Shown here: positions 45,125 through 53,799 of the stretch, one piece after another
How positions within the stretch are numbered: position 1 is the first letter of the stretch
Layout of the letters: every line of letters begins with the position of its first letter
Origin: Burkholderiales bacterium
GTDB taxonomy: Bacteria > Pseudomonadota > Gammaproteobacteria > Burkholderiales > Burkholderiaceae
Length of the DNA stretch: 64,000 nt
Assembly (NCBI GenBank): GCA_026225235.1
Contig: JAMFSK010000131.1
Location: forward strand, 124,001 to 188,000
Reading direction: 5' to 3'
Notes under the pieces: model-generated
What the model was told of the DNA's origin: nothing
Databases searched by the model: none
The model's input: the letters and a program-made list of their open reading frames with translations, nothing else
Translations under genes and position numbers: made by a program

Positions 45125-46441
45125 TCATTTCGCCCGGCTTCGCGGGCCGCCCCACAGCATGAGCATGCCTGCCGAGGCTAACGCCATCGCGACACCCACG
45201 ATGCCGAGGTTCAGGCTGCCCGTGGCGGTCTTGATCAGGCCCAGTGCATAAGGACAGATCACGCCGGCAAGGGCCGCCAAGGTCGTAATCGTGGCGATGC
45301 CGGCGGCTGCGGCGGCTTCTGTCAGCATCGAGGTGGCGGCGGCCCAGAAGACGGGCAGCGTCGCAGAGGCACCGGCCGACGCTAACGACATCGCCGCGAT
45401 CGCGAGCCATAGATGCGTACCGGTCAAAGTCGTCAAGACGAGTCCGAGTGCCCCGCAAAAGGCGGACGCCGCAAAATGCCAGCGTCGTTCGCCATGCGCA
45501 TCTGAATGGCGCGCGAGGGCGAGCATTGCTACTGCGCCACTTACATAAGGCACCAGCGTGTACAAACCCACAGTCTGGGCGCTATGCACGCCCAACTCGT
45601 GGATGATCGTTGGCATCCACAGGCTTAGCGTATACGTCGCACAACTGACGCAGAAGCCCAGATACGCGAACAAGTAGACGGAGCGAACGCGCAGTGCGCT
45701 AATCAGGCCGGCACGAAGACTCGACTCGGACGAGGGAGAGTCGATGCGCAGCATCGCTTCGATGACCTGTCTTTCGCGCTCGTCGAGCCATGCCGCATCC
45801 TGCGGCGTGTTGGCGAGTCGCCAATGGACCACCGCCCCTAGCACCACGCTGGGCAGGCCCTGCAGAAGGAACAGCCACTGCCAGCCGCGCAGGCCGCCCA
45901 CGTCGTTGAGGCGGGTGAGCATCCACCCCGATAGCGGGCCGGTCACAACCAGGGAGCACACTGCCGCGGCCATCAGCACGCCGACCACCTTCGCTCGGCG
46001 CGCAGCGGGGTACCAGTGCGTAAGATAGAGGACGACACAGGGAAAGAAGCCTCCTTCGAAAATACCGAGGAGGAAGCGCGCCGCGTAGAACTGGTGAGGG
46101 GTGCTGACCCACAAGGTGGCCGCCGACACCGCACCCCAGCCGAGCATGACCCACGAGAGCACCGTGCGGGCTCCGATCACGCGCATGAGCAGCGTGCTCG
46201 GTAGTTCGCAGAACAGATAGCCGACATAGAAGATACCCGCGCCCAGACCATAGTCCGCGTCGGTGAAGCCGAGATCGGGGTTCATCTGCAGACGCGCGTA
46301 ACTGATATTGCTGCGGTCCATGAAGTTGAGCGCGTAGGCGAGGAAGAGCAAGGGCAACAGATGACGGGAGACTTTGCCATAGAGCGCGGCGAGATCGGCG
46401 GGGGCTTCCACTTTAGCTCTCGGACGGTTCAAGGCGTGCAT
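45125..46441 (-). CDS. MFS transporter, anion:cation symporter (ACS) family
   Basis: 438-aa permease with 12 predicted helices. LNFMDRSNISYARLQMNPDL and FYVGYLFCELPSTLLM are hallmarks of the ACS family (tartrate, phthalate, 4-hydroxyphenylacetate and sugar-acid transporters). It is divergent from the 951-aa regulator at 46603 (161-bp gap) and transcribed towards the other one, so one or both probably control it. No catabolic enzyme adjoins, so the substrate is open; an aromatic or dicarboxylic acid is likely from the family. Confidence 0.9.
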   Translation of the reverse strand: MHALNRPRAKVEAPADLAALYGKVSRHLLPLLFLAYALNFMDRSNISYARLQMNPDLGFTDADYGLGAGIFYVGYLFCELPSTLLMRVIGARTVLSWVMLGWGAVSAATLWVSTPHQFYAARFLLGIFEGGFFPCVVLYLTHWYPAARRAKVVGVLMAAAVCSLVVTGPLSGWMLTRLNDVGGLRGWQWLFLLQGLPSVVLGAVVHWRLANTPQDAAWLDERERQVIEAMLRIDSPSSESSLRAGLISALRVRSVYLFAYLGFCVSCATYTLSLWMPTIIHELGVHSAQTVGLYTLVPYVSGAVAMLALARHSDAHGERRWHFAASAFCGALGLVLTTLTGTHLWLAIAAMSLASAGASATLPVFWAAATSMLTEAAAAAGIATITTLAALAGVICPYALGLIKTATGSLNLGIVGVAMALASAGMLMLWGGPRSRAK

Positions 46442-46602
46442 GATGAGATCCCGTGGAAACGCAATGCGGCAAGAAAACGGCCAATGAAGTTCGCGTGACT
46501 GAATAAATCGGCGTGGCGCGATATATAGTTTATGGGATGTTGCCGAAAGGGACGGTATCGGCAGACCCTGCGGTGGACACCTTGCAACATTGAGGCGGGC
46601 GC

Positions 46603-49458
46603 ATGATTCAACTGGGCACCATCGATCTCGATCCGGGTCGACGACGACTGAGGGTACGGGGCGAGATCGTATCGCTCAGCGCCCGCGCCTTCGATGTGCT
46701 GGAACTGTTGCTTGAAGCCGGCGGCGCCGTGGTGGCGAAAGAAGAGTTGTTCCGCCGGGTCTGGCCGGGGCTGGTCGTCGAAGAAAACAACCTCCAGGTC
46801 CATATCTCGGCCATCCGCAAGGCCCTGGGCAAGGACCGAGATCTGATCCAGACCGTGTCGAAGCAGGGTTACCGTTTCATGGTCGAGTACGTCGTCGACC
46901 CGACCGGTAATAAGGCCCGCGACATCAGCTCTGCCTCGCCGATTGTTCAGACTAATCTCTCCGTCCCAGTATCCGAGATGATTGGCAGGGAACACGCCGT
47001 CGAAGACATCGTGGGCATGCTCGGCTCGAAAAAAATCGTGACGCTGACCGGGCCTGGCGGCATCGGCAAGACGCGCCTGTCGCTCGAAGTAGGACATCGA
47101 CTGATACCTTTGTTTCCGGGCGGCATCTGGCTGGCCGAACTCGGCTCGTTGGCCGATCCGCTGCTGGTTGGCGGGATTGTCGGCAATGCGCTTGGCGTCA
47201 ACATCGATAACCGGGCGTCGTCTCACCAGGCCATTGTCGAGGCGATCGGGAACAAGCGGCTCCTGCTGGTGATGGACAACTGCGAACATCTGATCGGCGC
47301 GGTGGCCGCACTGGTGGAGTTCGTCGCGCGATCGGCGCCCAATGTGCGGATTCTCGCGACTAGCCGCGAGCCGTTGGGGGCAGACGGGGAGCATGTGTAC
47401 GCAGTGCCTCCCCTCGATGTCGGCGACCCCGACGCGTTGCCTGATCCCGACCACCCCGGGGCAGCCTGCAACCTGGCCGATTCGAGCGCGGTCGCCTTGT
47501 TTCTGACCCGGATGCGCGCGCTGACGTCGGACGTGCCGACCGATGTGCATAGCCTTAGGCTGGTCAGCGCGATCTGCGGACAACTCGACGGCATTCCGCT
47601 CGCCATCGAGATCGCGGCCGCCCGGGCGCCGATGCTCGGTATCGAACAGTTGAGCGCTAGACTCGACGACCGGTTCCGCTTGCTAATGGACAGCCGGCGT
47701 ACCGCCATGCCGCGCCATCGCACGCTCAAGGCCGCGCTCGACTGGAGCTTCGATCTGTTGAACGCCGCCGAACAGGCGGTCCTGTGCACGTTCGGGGTAT
47801 TTGCCGGCGGCTTCACGCTCGACGCGGCGCTCGCCATCTCCCCGCCCGGCATGCCGCCTCTGGTTGCGATCGGCACGGTGACGAGCCTGGTCCACAAATC
47901 GCTCGTGGTGGTCGACGTCGGTGCGGCAGGCGCGCGCTACCGCCTGCTCGAAACCACCCGTTCGTACGCGGCGCAGAGGCTGCAGGAACGCGGCGAGTGG
48001 GATGCCGTGGCACGGCGTCACCTGGTCTTCTTCGCGGCATTGCTGCACACCGCGGTGTCCGACCCGGGGCCGGAGCGTCGCGAATCCCAACTGGCGTTTT
48101 ATCGGCGTGAACTCGACAACCTGCGGGCGGCGATCGAGTGGGCGTTTCATGACGGGCGCGAGATTGCGCTGGGGATCTCCTTGACGGTCCGGACGACGCC
48201 GCTTATGTACGACCTCTTGCTGGTCGAAGAATGCGCCGTGCTCGCTGAACGCGCGTTGCGCGAAATTGCACGCAGCGGTGAGGGGGCCGCGGACGACGAA
48301 ACGGTTCTGCTGGCCGTCAAGGCGGCGGCGATCGGTTTCACCGAAGGGCCCACCGAAGAAGTCGCCGCCCTCTGGAAGCGTGTGCTGCAGCACGCGACCC
48401 AGACGGGCGATGCCATCCTCGAGATGCGCGCGAACTGGGGGTTGTGGAACCAGAAGGTGTACGCGGGCGAGCCCGGCGCGAGCTTGCAGTTTGCCCATGC
48501 GCGCGAGACGCCCGTCGCGAACTCGCCGTATGTCGTGGCATTCAGGCTGCACGGATTGCGGATGCTGGGCACCTCCCTGCATTTCCTGGGTGACCAGCGT
48601 GGCGCGCAAGTGCATCTCGAACAGATGGTGGCCCACTACGACAAGGACGTGCACTACGTCAAAAGTGTCGGCGCCCGTATCGATCATGCCTACGCGTCGC
48701 GTATCACGCTGGCGCGGGTGTTGTGGTTGCAGGGCTTGTTCGATCAGGCGGAGGCCTTGAACGCACGCAATGTGGCCGAGATCGAAGACGCCGCCTACCC
48801 CTTGCTGGCGTGTTATGCCTTGCTCGATGCCGCGATCCCCCTGGCGCTGATGCGCGGGCAGTGGGAGCTGGCCCGTCAACATGGCCGTGAGCTCGACAAA
48901 CGCCTCGCGACGATCCGCTTGCCAATCTGGGAAGTGTGCGCGGCGTGCTTTGCCGAGATGGCTGCCATCGGCTCAGGCGAGGGTCTGTTGCATTTGCCGC
49001 TTCTCGCGAACAAGCTCGAACGCATGCGGCAGCGGCACTATCTGACCCACCTCTCAATGATTCAAGGCTTCATGGCCGAGCAACTCGGTGCCCATGAGCG
49101 TCCCCTCGAGGGGCTGGGCGTGATCGAAGAGGCGCTAGCCGCCAGCGAGCAACGGGAAGACCGCTGGTGTCTTCCGGAGCTGGGGCGTGTGCATGGCGAG
49201 CTCCTCCTGAAGTGCGCGGGCCCGCATGCGGCTGAACAGGCCGAGCAGTCCTTCCGGCGCGCGATGGAACTGGCGAACGATCAGGGCGCGTTGTTCTGGT
49301 CGCTGCGCACGGCGACGAGCCTGGGCCGGTTGCTGCATGACCAGGGCCGCTCATCGGCAGCCAGCGACTTGCTGGGCGACGTGCTGGGTCGTTTCACGCA
49401 AGGGTTCGATACCGCCGAATATCGCGCGGCGCGCTCCCTGCTGGCGGGCTGGCGCTAG
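46603..49458 (+). CDS. Winged-helix regulator with ATPase and TPR-like domains (paralogue 2)
   Basis: 951-aa regulator with the same layout as the gene at 42098: an OmpR-type winged helix (residues ~1-95; VWPGLVVEENNLQVHISAIR), an ATPase domain with Walker A TGPGGIGKT (about 147-155) and ILATSREPLG, then TPR-like helices ending in RFTQGFDTAEYRAARSLL. The two proteins share motifs across their whole length, so they are paralogues. The ATG at 46603 starts at MIQLGTIDLDPGRR after GGCGGGCGC. Divergent from the MFS gene, its probable target. Confidence 0.88.
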   Translation: MIQLGTIDLDPGRRRLRVRGEIVSLSARAFDVLELLLEAGGAVVAKEELFRRVWPGLVVEENNLQVHISAIRKALGKDRDLIQTVSKQGYRFMVEYVVDPTGNKARDISSASPIVQTNLSVPVSEMIGREHAVEDIVGMLGSKKIVTLTGPGGIGKTRLSLEVGHRLIPLFPGGIWLAELGSLADPLLVGGIVGNALGVNIDNRASSHQAIVEAIGNKRLLLVMDNCEHLIGAVAALVEFVARSAPNVRILATSREPLGADGEHVYAVPPLDVGDPDALPDPDHPGAACNLADSSAVALFLTRMRALTSDVPTDVHSLRLVSAICGQLDGIPLAIEIAAARAPMLGIEQLSARLDDRFRLLMDSRRTAMPRHRTLKAALDWSFDLLNAAEQAVLCTFGVFAGGFTLDAALAISPPGMPPLVAIGTVTSLVHKSLVVVDVGAAGARYRLLETTRSYAAQRLQERGEWDAVARRHLVFFAALLHTAVSDPGPERRESQLAFYRRELDNLRAAIEWAFHDGREIALGISLTVRTTPLMYDLLLVEECAVLAERALREIARSGEGAADDETVLLAVKAAAIGFTEGPTEEVAALWKRVLQHATQTGDAILEMRANWGLWNQKVYAGEPGASLQFAHARETPVANSPYVVAFRLHGLRMLGTSLHFLGDQRGAQVHLEQMVAHYDKDVHYVKSVGARIDHAYASRITLARVLWLQGLFDQAEALNARNVAEIEDAAYPLLACYALLDAAIPLALMRGQWELARQHGRELDKRLATIRLPIWEVCAACFAEMAAIGSGEGLLHLPLLANKLERMRQRHYLTHLSMIQGFMAEQLGAHERPLEGLGVIEEALAASEQREDRWCLPELGRVHGELLLKCAGPHAAEQAEQSFRRAMELANDQGALFWSLRTATSLGRLLHDQGRSSAASDLLGDVLGRFTQGFDTAEYRAARSLLAGWR

Positions 49459-49641
49459 TCGCTGCGCCGTAGTCCGGGCTGCAAACGCAAGCCTCACCCG
49501 TGTCCTCGTCCCCGCGCCATTCCCCACAATGGGGCAAATCCTTCACAATTATTCAGGTCGAATTTATACCTTTCACTTGGGTGACTCCCTACCATTGACT
49601 CATCCCCCGCGAAACGCGGCGGACATCTGAGCGGAGGAGCA

Positions 49642-50415
49642 ATGGACCTGCCATATGGACGGCGCGGTACCGCCGATTGGGGAGTGGGGCGCGGAGCCGC
49701 GCCTCGGGTGCACCCGGACGACGGTGCGCCGGTTGGGGGCGACACTTCGATGCCCGTATTCGTGCTGGATGAAGATGAAGAGGCGCGTGGTCGGGTTGGC
49801 GAGATCCTCGCTTCGGTCGGCTTGAGGGTTAGGGGATTCAGTTGCCCGAGCCAGTTTCTCGAGCACCTGGAGCTTGCCAGCGGTGGATGTTTGGTGCTCG
49901 ATACGCGCTTCAAGTCGATGAGCGGTCTCGAGCTTCAACAGCATCTGATCGCGGATGGGATACAGATCCCGATCATCTTCGTATCGAACGACCCGGACGT
50001 GCGCACTGCGGTCAAGGCAGTCAAGACGGGCGCCGTCGATTTCCTCTCGAAGCCGGTGTTCGCGGAGTCCCTGATCGATGCCGTGAGCATGGCCCTCGTG
50101 CGTGACCATGCAAGGCGGTGCGAGGAATCGAGGCTGTCCGGCATGCGGCAGCGTTTCGAAACGCTCACGCCACGTGAGCGCCAGGTCATGACGCTGGTGA
50201 CCTTGGGGAAGGCCAACAAGCTCGTGGCCGCTGATCTGGGCATCAGCGAGATCACGGTGAAAATGCACCGCGGCCGTGTCACGCAAAAAATGGGCGTGCG
50301 CTCCGTCGCGGACCTGGTCAAGGCCGCCGCCTTGCTCGAGCTCTCCATCGAAGGCAGAGGTTTTAGCGGCCGCATGGCCGAGCCACCCGACACTTGGGCT
50401 ATCCGCAATTCCTAG
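49642..50415 (+). CDS. FixJ/NarL-type response regulator
   Basis: 257-aa two-component regulator. After a 36-residue Gly/Pro-rich leader comes a receiver domain: acidic pocket D43/E44 (VFVLDEDEE), phospho-acceptor D87 (LVLDTRFKSMSGLEL) and Lys near 137 (FLSKPV). A LuxR-type helix-turn-helix follows (LTPRERQVMTLVTLGKANKLVAADLG). The start at 49642 is supported by GCGGAGGAGC; a shorter start at 49750 (MPVFVLDED) would match typical FixJ proteins. No histidine kinase adjoins, so it is an orphan. Confidence 0.9.
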   Translation: MDLPYGRRGTADWGVGRGAAPRVHPDDGAPVGGDTSMPVFVLDEDEEARGRVGEILASVGLRVRGFSCPSQFLEHLELASGGCLVLDTRFKSMSGLELQQHLIADGIQIPIIFVSNDPDVRTAVKAVKTGAVDFLSKPVFAESLIDAVSMALVRDHARRCEESRLSGMRQRFETLTPRERQVMTLVTLGKANKLVAADLGISEITVKMHRGRVTQKMGVRSVADLVKAAALLELSIEGRGFSGRMAEPPDTWAIRNS

Positions 50416-50456
50416 TGGTACGACGCAGCCCACTGTGAAGTGAGCCGAAAAGAACG

Positions 50457-51188
50457 ATGGAGACGCGGCTTATGGGCGACCTGCTGAATCGTGCACTCGA
50501 AGCGCATGGTGGGCTCGACCGATGGTGGCGTTTCACCGATGTCGAAGCGACGATATCGGTGACAGGCGCCGTATGGTCGCTCAAGCGAAAGCTAGAAGCG
50601 TTCGATGCGGTGTCGGTCTCGGCCGCTATTCAGGACCCGTGCCTGATCTTGCGACCGTTCCCCGCGCCGGACCGGCTCGGTTTCTTCGAGCCGCGGTGCG
50701 TCACGATCGAGACGCTCGAGGAGCGCGTCCTCTTCAGGCGCCAGAACCCCGCGACGGCATTTGTCGGCCACGCGCGCGATACCCCGTGGGACCCTTGCCA
50801 TGCTGTCTATGTCCTCGGGGTAACCCTCTGGACGTGTCTGACGACACCCTTCCTGTATGCGTATCCCGGCTTCGAATCCGAAGAGATCTCGCCTTGCGAA
50901 GAAAACGGGGAGGAGTGGCGGCGCCTGGCTGTCCGGTTCCCCTCCGATATGCCCGCGCATGCACAGCAGCAGATCGCCTGCTTCGGGCCTGACGGGCTGC
51001 TCAGACGCTACGACAGTACGTGGGACGTGCTGGGCGCGACGCCCATCGCGGACTACGCTTCGGACTATGACGATGTCGCCGGCATCATGCTGGCGAAGAC
51101 GCGACGTATCTTCGACGCGAGCGCCGGCGGTCCGGTGACGGGCTTGCCCCTGATGACCATCGATATTGCCGATACTGCGCTGCGCTGA
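50457..51188 (+). CDS. Conserved-looking protein of unknown function
   Basis: 243-aa protein I do not recognise. It opens with LLNRALEAHGGLDRWWRFTD, a pattern common at the start of beta-rich LolA/outer-membrane-lipoprotein-like proteins, and has Trp/Tyr-rich beta-type sequence and paired acidic-aromatic motifs (ADYASDYDDVAG, GFESEEISPCEENGEEWRR). No signal peptide or membrane helix. It follows the response regulator by 41 bp on the same strand and may be cotranscribed. ATG at 50457 or 50472 (MGDLLNR, with GGAG before it) could be the start. Codon bias supports it as real. Confidence 0.7.
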   Translation: METRLMGDLLNRALEAHGGLDRWWRFTDVEATISVTGAVWSLKRKLEAFDAVSVSAAIQDPCLILRPFPAPDRLGFFEPRCVTIETLEERVLFRRQNPATAFVGHARDTPWDPCHAVYVLGVTLWTCLTTPFLYAYPGFESEEISPCEENGEEWRRLAVRFPSDMPAHAQQQIACFGPDGLLRRYDSTWDVLGATPIADYASDYDDVAGIMLAKTRRIFDASAGGPVTGLPLMTIDIADTALR

Positions 51189-51214
51189 GGCGCCGCCGAT
51201 TCATTCGGCGCTGG

Positions 51215-52138
51215 TCATCGCGGTGGCGTATCGCGTTCCCACGGCGAGTCCTCGCCCCAGTTCTCGGCCAGGAGGTCGATGAACACGCGAACTTTCGGTG
51301 ACAGGTGTCGGCGAGACGGATAGACGATGCGGATCGGATCTGACGGTGGATCATACGTGTCGAGAATACGCACCAGACGCCCCGCACGAATATCTTCGTT
51401 CACTAAATAGGCGGGCAGGTGAATCGCACCGAGTCCCTTGATCGCAGCAGCGAGCAGGGCTTCGGCACTGTCCATCTGCAAGCGGCTCTCGCCCGTGAAC
51501 CTGGGGGTCAGCGCATCGTTGAATTTCCACGGTTGTGCACGTCCTCCACTGAGGAAGAACAGGCATTCGTGATCCACCAGATCGGCCGGCGTGCGCGGCA
51601 CGCCGCGCGCCGCCAGATAGTCGGGTGAGGCGCAGGTCGGCAGGCGCTGCTCGGCAATCATGCGGGCGATGAGTCGGGAGTCTGGCTGGCGGTCGCCAAT
51701 CCGTATCGCGATGTCGACCCCTTCTTCGATCAGATCGACGAAGCGGTCCGTGAAGCTGACCTCGGCACTGACCGACGGCCAGCTCTTCAGGAAGGTTTGC
51801 AGAACCGGCAATACATGCTTGTGGCCGAGCCCCGGCGGCAGGCTGATGCGCAGCACGCCGTTCGGTGTCTCCCGGCGTGCTGCCATGGAGAGTTCGGTTT
51901 CCTCGAGTTCATCGAGGACTTGCGTACAGCGATCGTAGTAGTGCTGCCCGTCGTCGGTGAGGCTCAGGCTGCGCGGCGTGCGATTCAGCAGCCGCATGGC
52001 GAGCCGTTCTTCAAGACGGGCGATCCCCTTTCCCACGGCAGATCGGGTCAGCCCGAGCTGCCTGGCTGCGACCGTGAAGCTGCCCGCCCTGACGACGCTG
52101 ACGAACGTCGCGATATCGTTGATGTTTCCCAGAGTCAC
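51215..52138 (-). CDS. LysR-family transcriptional regulator
   Basis: 307-aa regulator. The winged helix starts at NINDIATFVSVVRAGSFTVAARQLGL; the linker NRTPRSLSLTDDGQHYYDRC and effector domain follow. It lies 93 bp after the outer-membrane channel gene on the same strand and may be the regulator of the RND efflux operon (MexT-like position), although MexT-type regulators usually stand before the adaptor gene. The gene tail converges on the unknown protein at 50457. Confidence 0.9.
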   Translation of the reverse strand: MTLGNINDIATFVSVVRAGSFTVAARQLGLTRSAVGKGIARLEERLAMRLLNRTPRSLSLTDDGQHYYDRCTQVLDELEETELSMAARRETPNGVLRISLPPGLGHKHVLPVLQTFLKSWPSVSAEVSFTDRFVDLIEEGVDIAIRIGDRQPDSRLIARMIAEQRLPTCASPDYLAARGVPRTPADLVDHECLFFLSGGRAQPWKFNDALTPRFTGESRLQMDSAEALLAAAIKGLGAIHLPAYLVNEDIRAGRLVRILDTYDPPSDPIRIVYPSRRHLSPKVRVFIDLLAENWGEDSPWERDTPPR

Positions 52139-52231
52139 GCGTTAGGGGTCCTCGGATGTCCCGGAAAAGAGTGGCCTTGTCGAAGCGCCCGGAAGATACC
52201 ATCGACATCGACATGCCGCTCGCAGAGGACG

Positions 52232-53791
52232 TCAGCCCCCCGCGCTTGTCCGGGGCTCCGGCGTCTTCTGTGCACTGTCCTGTTCGACCGCATCGCCCCA
52301 GCCGCCGCCGAGTGCGCGGATCAGGCGCACCGTCGATACGGCCTGGATACCCGATAGCTGAACCGCGCCAAGTTGCGACTGCAACACCGTGCGCTCGGAG
52401 TCGATGACTTCAAGGTAGTTGACTGCGCCCTCAGTGTACTGCGTGCGTGAGAGATGCGCGGCTCGGGTGGAGGCCGCGACGGCTGCCGCCTGGGTCCGGG
52501 TCTGGGTCGTGAGGATGCGCAGATCAGAGAGGTTGTCTTCGACTTCCTGGAAAGCCACCAGCACCTGCTGCCGATAGTTCGCCACGTTTTCCTCGTAGAC
52601 GGCCCTCGAGTTGTCGAGATTGCCCTTGCGGCGCCCGCCATCGAAGATCGGCACGGTCAGCGCGGTGCCGACCAGCGGACCCAGGATAAACGCGCGGGTA
52701 GACCAGTTGAACAGATCGCCCAAGGTCGCCGATTCGAAGCCCGCGGCGCCCGTGATGAACAGTGACGGAAAGTACGCGGACTTTGCCACGCCGATGCGGG
52801 CATTCGCTGCGGCCATCGCGCGTTCCGCGCTCGCGATATCCGGCCGGCGTTCGAGCAAGGTCGAGGGCAGACCGGGCGGAATCGTCACGACCACGGGTTC
52901 GAGCGGATGGGCTTCCATCGTGAAGTGCTCAGGCACTTTGCCAAGCAACACGGCCAGGGCATGCTCCGATGCGGCACGCGAGCGCTCGACGGCCATCTCG
53001 GACGATTGCGCGGTGGCCAGTTCAGACTTTGCCTGGGCCACGTCGAGTTCGCTGACATCGCCCGCATCGAAGCGGTGTTGCGCGAGCTTGAGCGCCTGGT
53101 TGCGCAAGTCCACCGTGCTCGTATAGACACCGATCTCGGCGTCGAGCTCGCGCAGGTTGAAATAGTTTTGCGCGACATCGGCCTGCAGGACCAACTGCAC
53201 CGAGCGGAACAAGGCCTGACTGCGTTCCGAATCGGCTCGCGACGCCTGCACGGAGTCCGATACGCGTCCGAACAGATCCACCTCGTAAGACGCGGTGGCC
53301 TGGGCGCGCCAGAGCGTCTGCGACGGCACGCTCGCATTGTCGGGGAGAAACTGCGAGGCGGGCGACACGCGCTCGCGGGTCGGACCAAACCCCGCGTCGA
53401 AGGTCGGGAACATCTGCGAGCGCGTGGTCTCGGTGATGGCCCGGGCTTCCTCGACACGCGCGGCGGCCGCTTTCAGGTCCTGATTGCCGCCGCTCGCCTG
53501 CTGTTCGAGATCGTTCAGCACCGGATCGCCGAACACGGTCCACCACTCGCCACGTGGCGCCTGTTCAGCAGGTTGAGCCGGCTTCCAGTCGCCCGGCGCC
53601 GTGCCGGCTTCGGCTTGCGTGGGAGGCTTCTCGTCGGGCGCCGACGGGGACGCACTGACTTCCTTGAAAGCCGTTGGCATATCCAGCGCCGGCTTCTCGT
53701 AAGTCGGCGCAAGCGAACAACTCGCGACGAGCAGCGTCGAGCTCAGAAGGGTCGTCGTTGCAAACCGGTGCCGTGTCGTCAGCGTAACCAT
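52232..53791 (-). CDS. RND efflux outer-membrane lipoprotein (NodT/OprM family)
   Basis: 519-aa trimeric TolC-like channel. The lipoprotein signal ends in LVASC, giving an acylated Cys near residue 25; APTYEKPALDMPTAFKE is the usual start of NodT-type channels. A Pro/Glu/Ala-rich stretch (residues ~40-70) precedes two repeats of the outer-membrane efflux domain. The start at 53791 follows GAGG 6 bases upstream, overlapping the end of the pump gene by close spacing (8 bp). Third gene of the efflux operon. Confidence 0.93.
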   Translation of the reverse strand: MVTLTTRHRFATTTLLSSTLLVASCSLAPTYEKPALDMPTAFKEVSASPSAPDEKPPTQAEAGTAPGDWKPAQPAEQAPRGEWWTVFGDPVLNDLEQQASGGNQDLKAAAARVEEARAITETTRSQMFPTFDAGFGPTRERVSPASQFLPDNASVPSQTLWRAQATASYEVDLFGRVSDSVQASRADSERSQALFRSVQLVLQADVAQNYFNLRELDAEIGVYTSTVDLRNQALKLAQHRFDAGDVSELDVAQAKSELATAQSSEMAVERSRAASEHALAVLLGKVPEHFTMEAHPLEPVVVTIPPGLPSTLLERRPDIASAERAMAAANARIGVAKSAYFPSLFITGAAGFESATLGDLFNWSTRAFILGPLVGTALTVPIFDGGRRKGNLDNSRAVYEENVANYRQQVLVAFQEVEDNLSDLRILTTQTRTQAAAVAASTRAAHLSRTQYTEGAVNYLEVIDSERTVLQSQLGAVQLSGIQAVSTVRLIRALGGGWGDAVEQDSAQKTPEPRTSAGG

Positions 53792-53799
53792 GGTGAGCC

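Noticed and set aside
47683..48882. 399-codon frame antisense to the second 951-aa regulator
   Set aside because: Composition typical of antisense shadow; the sense gene has intact winged-helix and Walker motifs.
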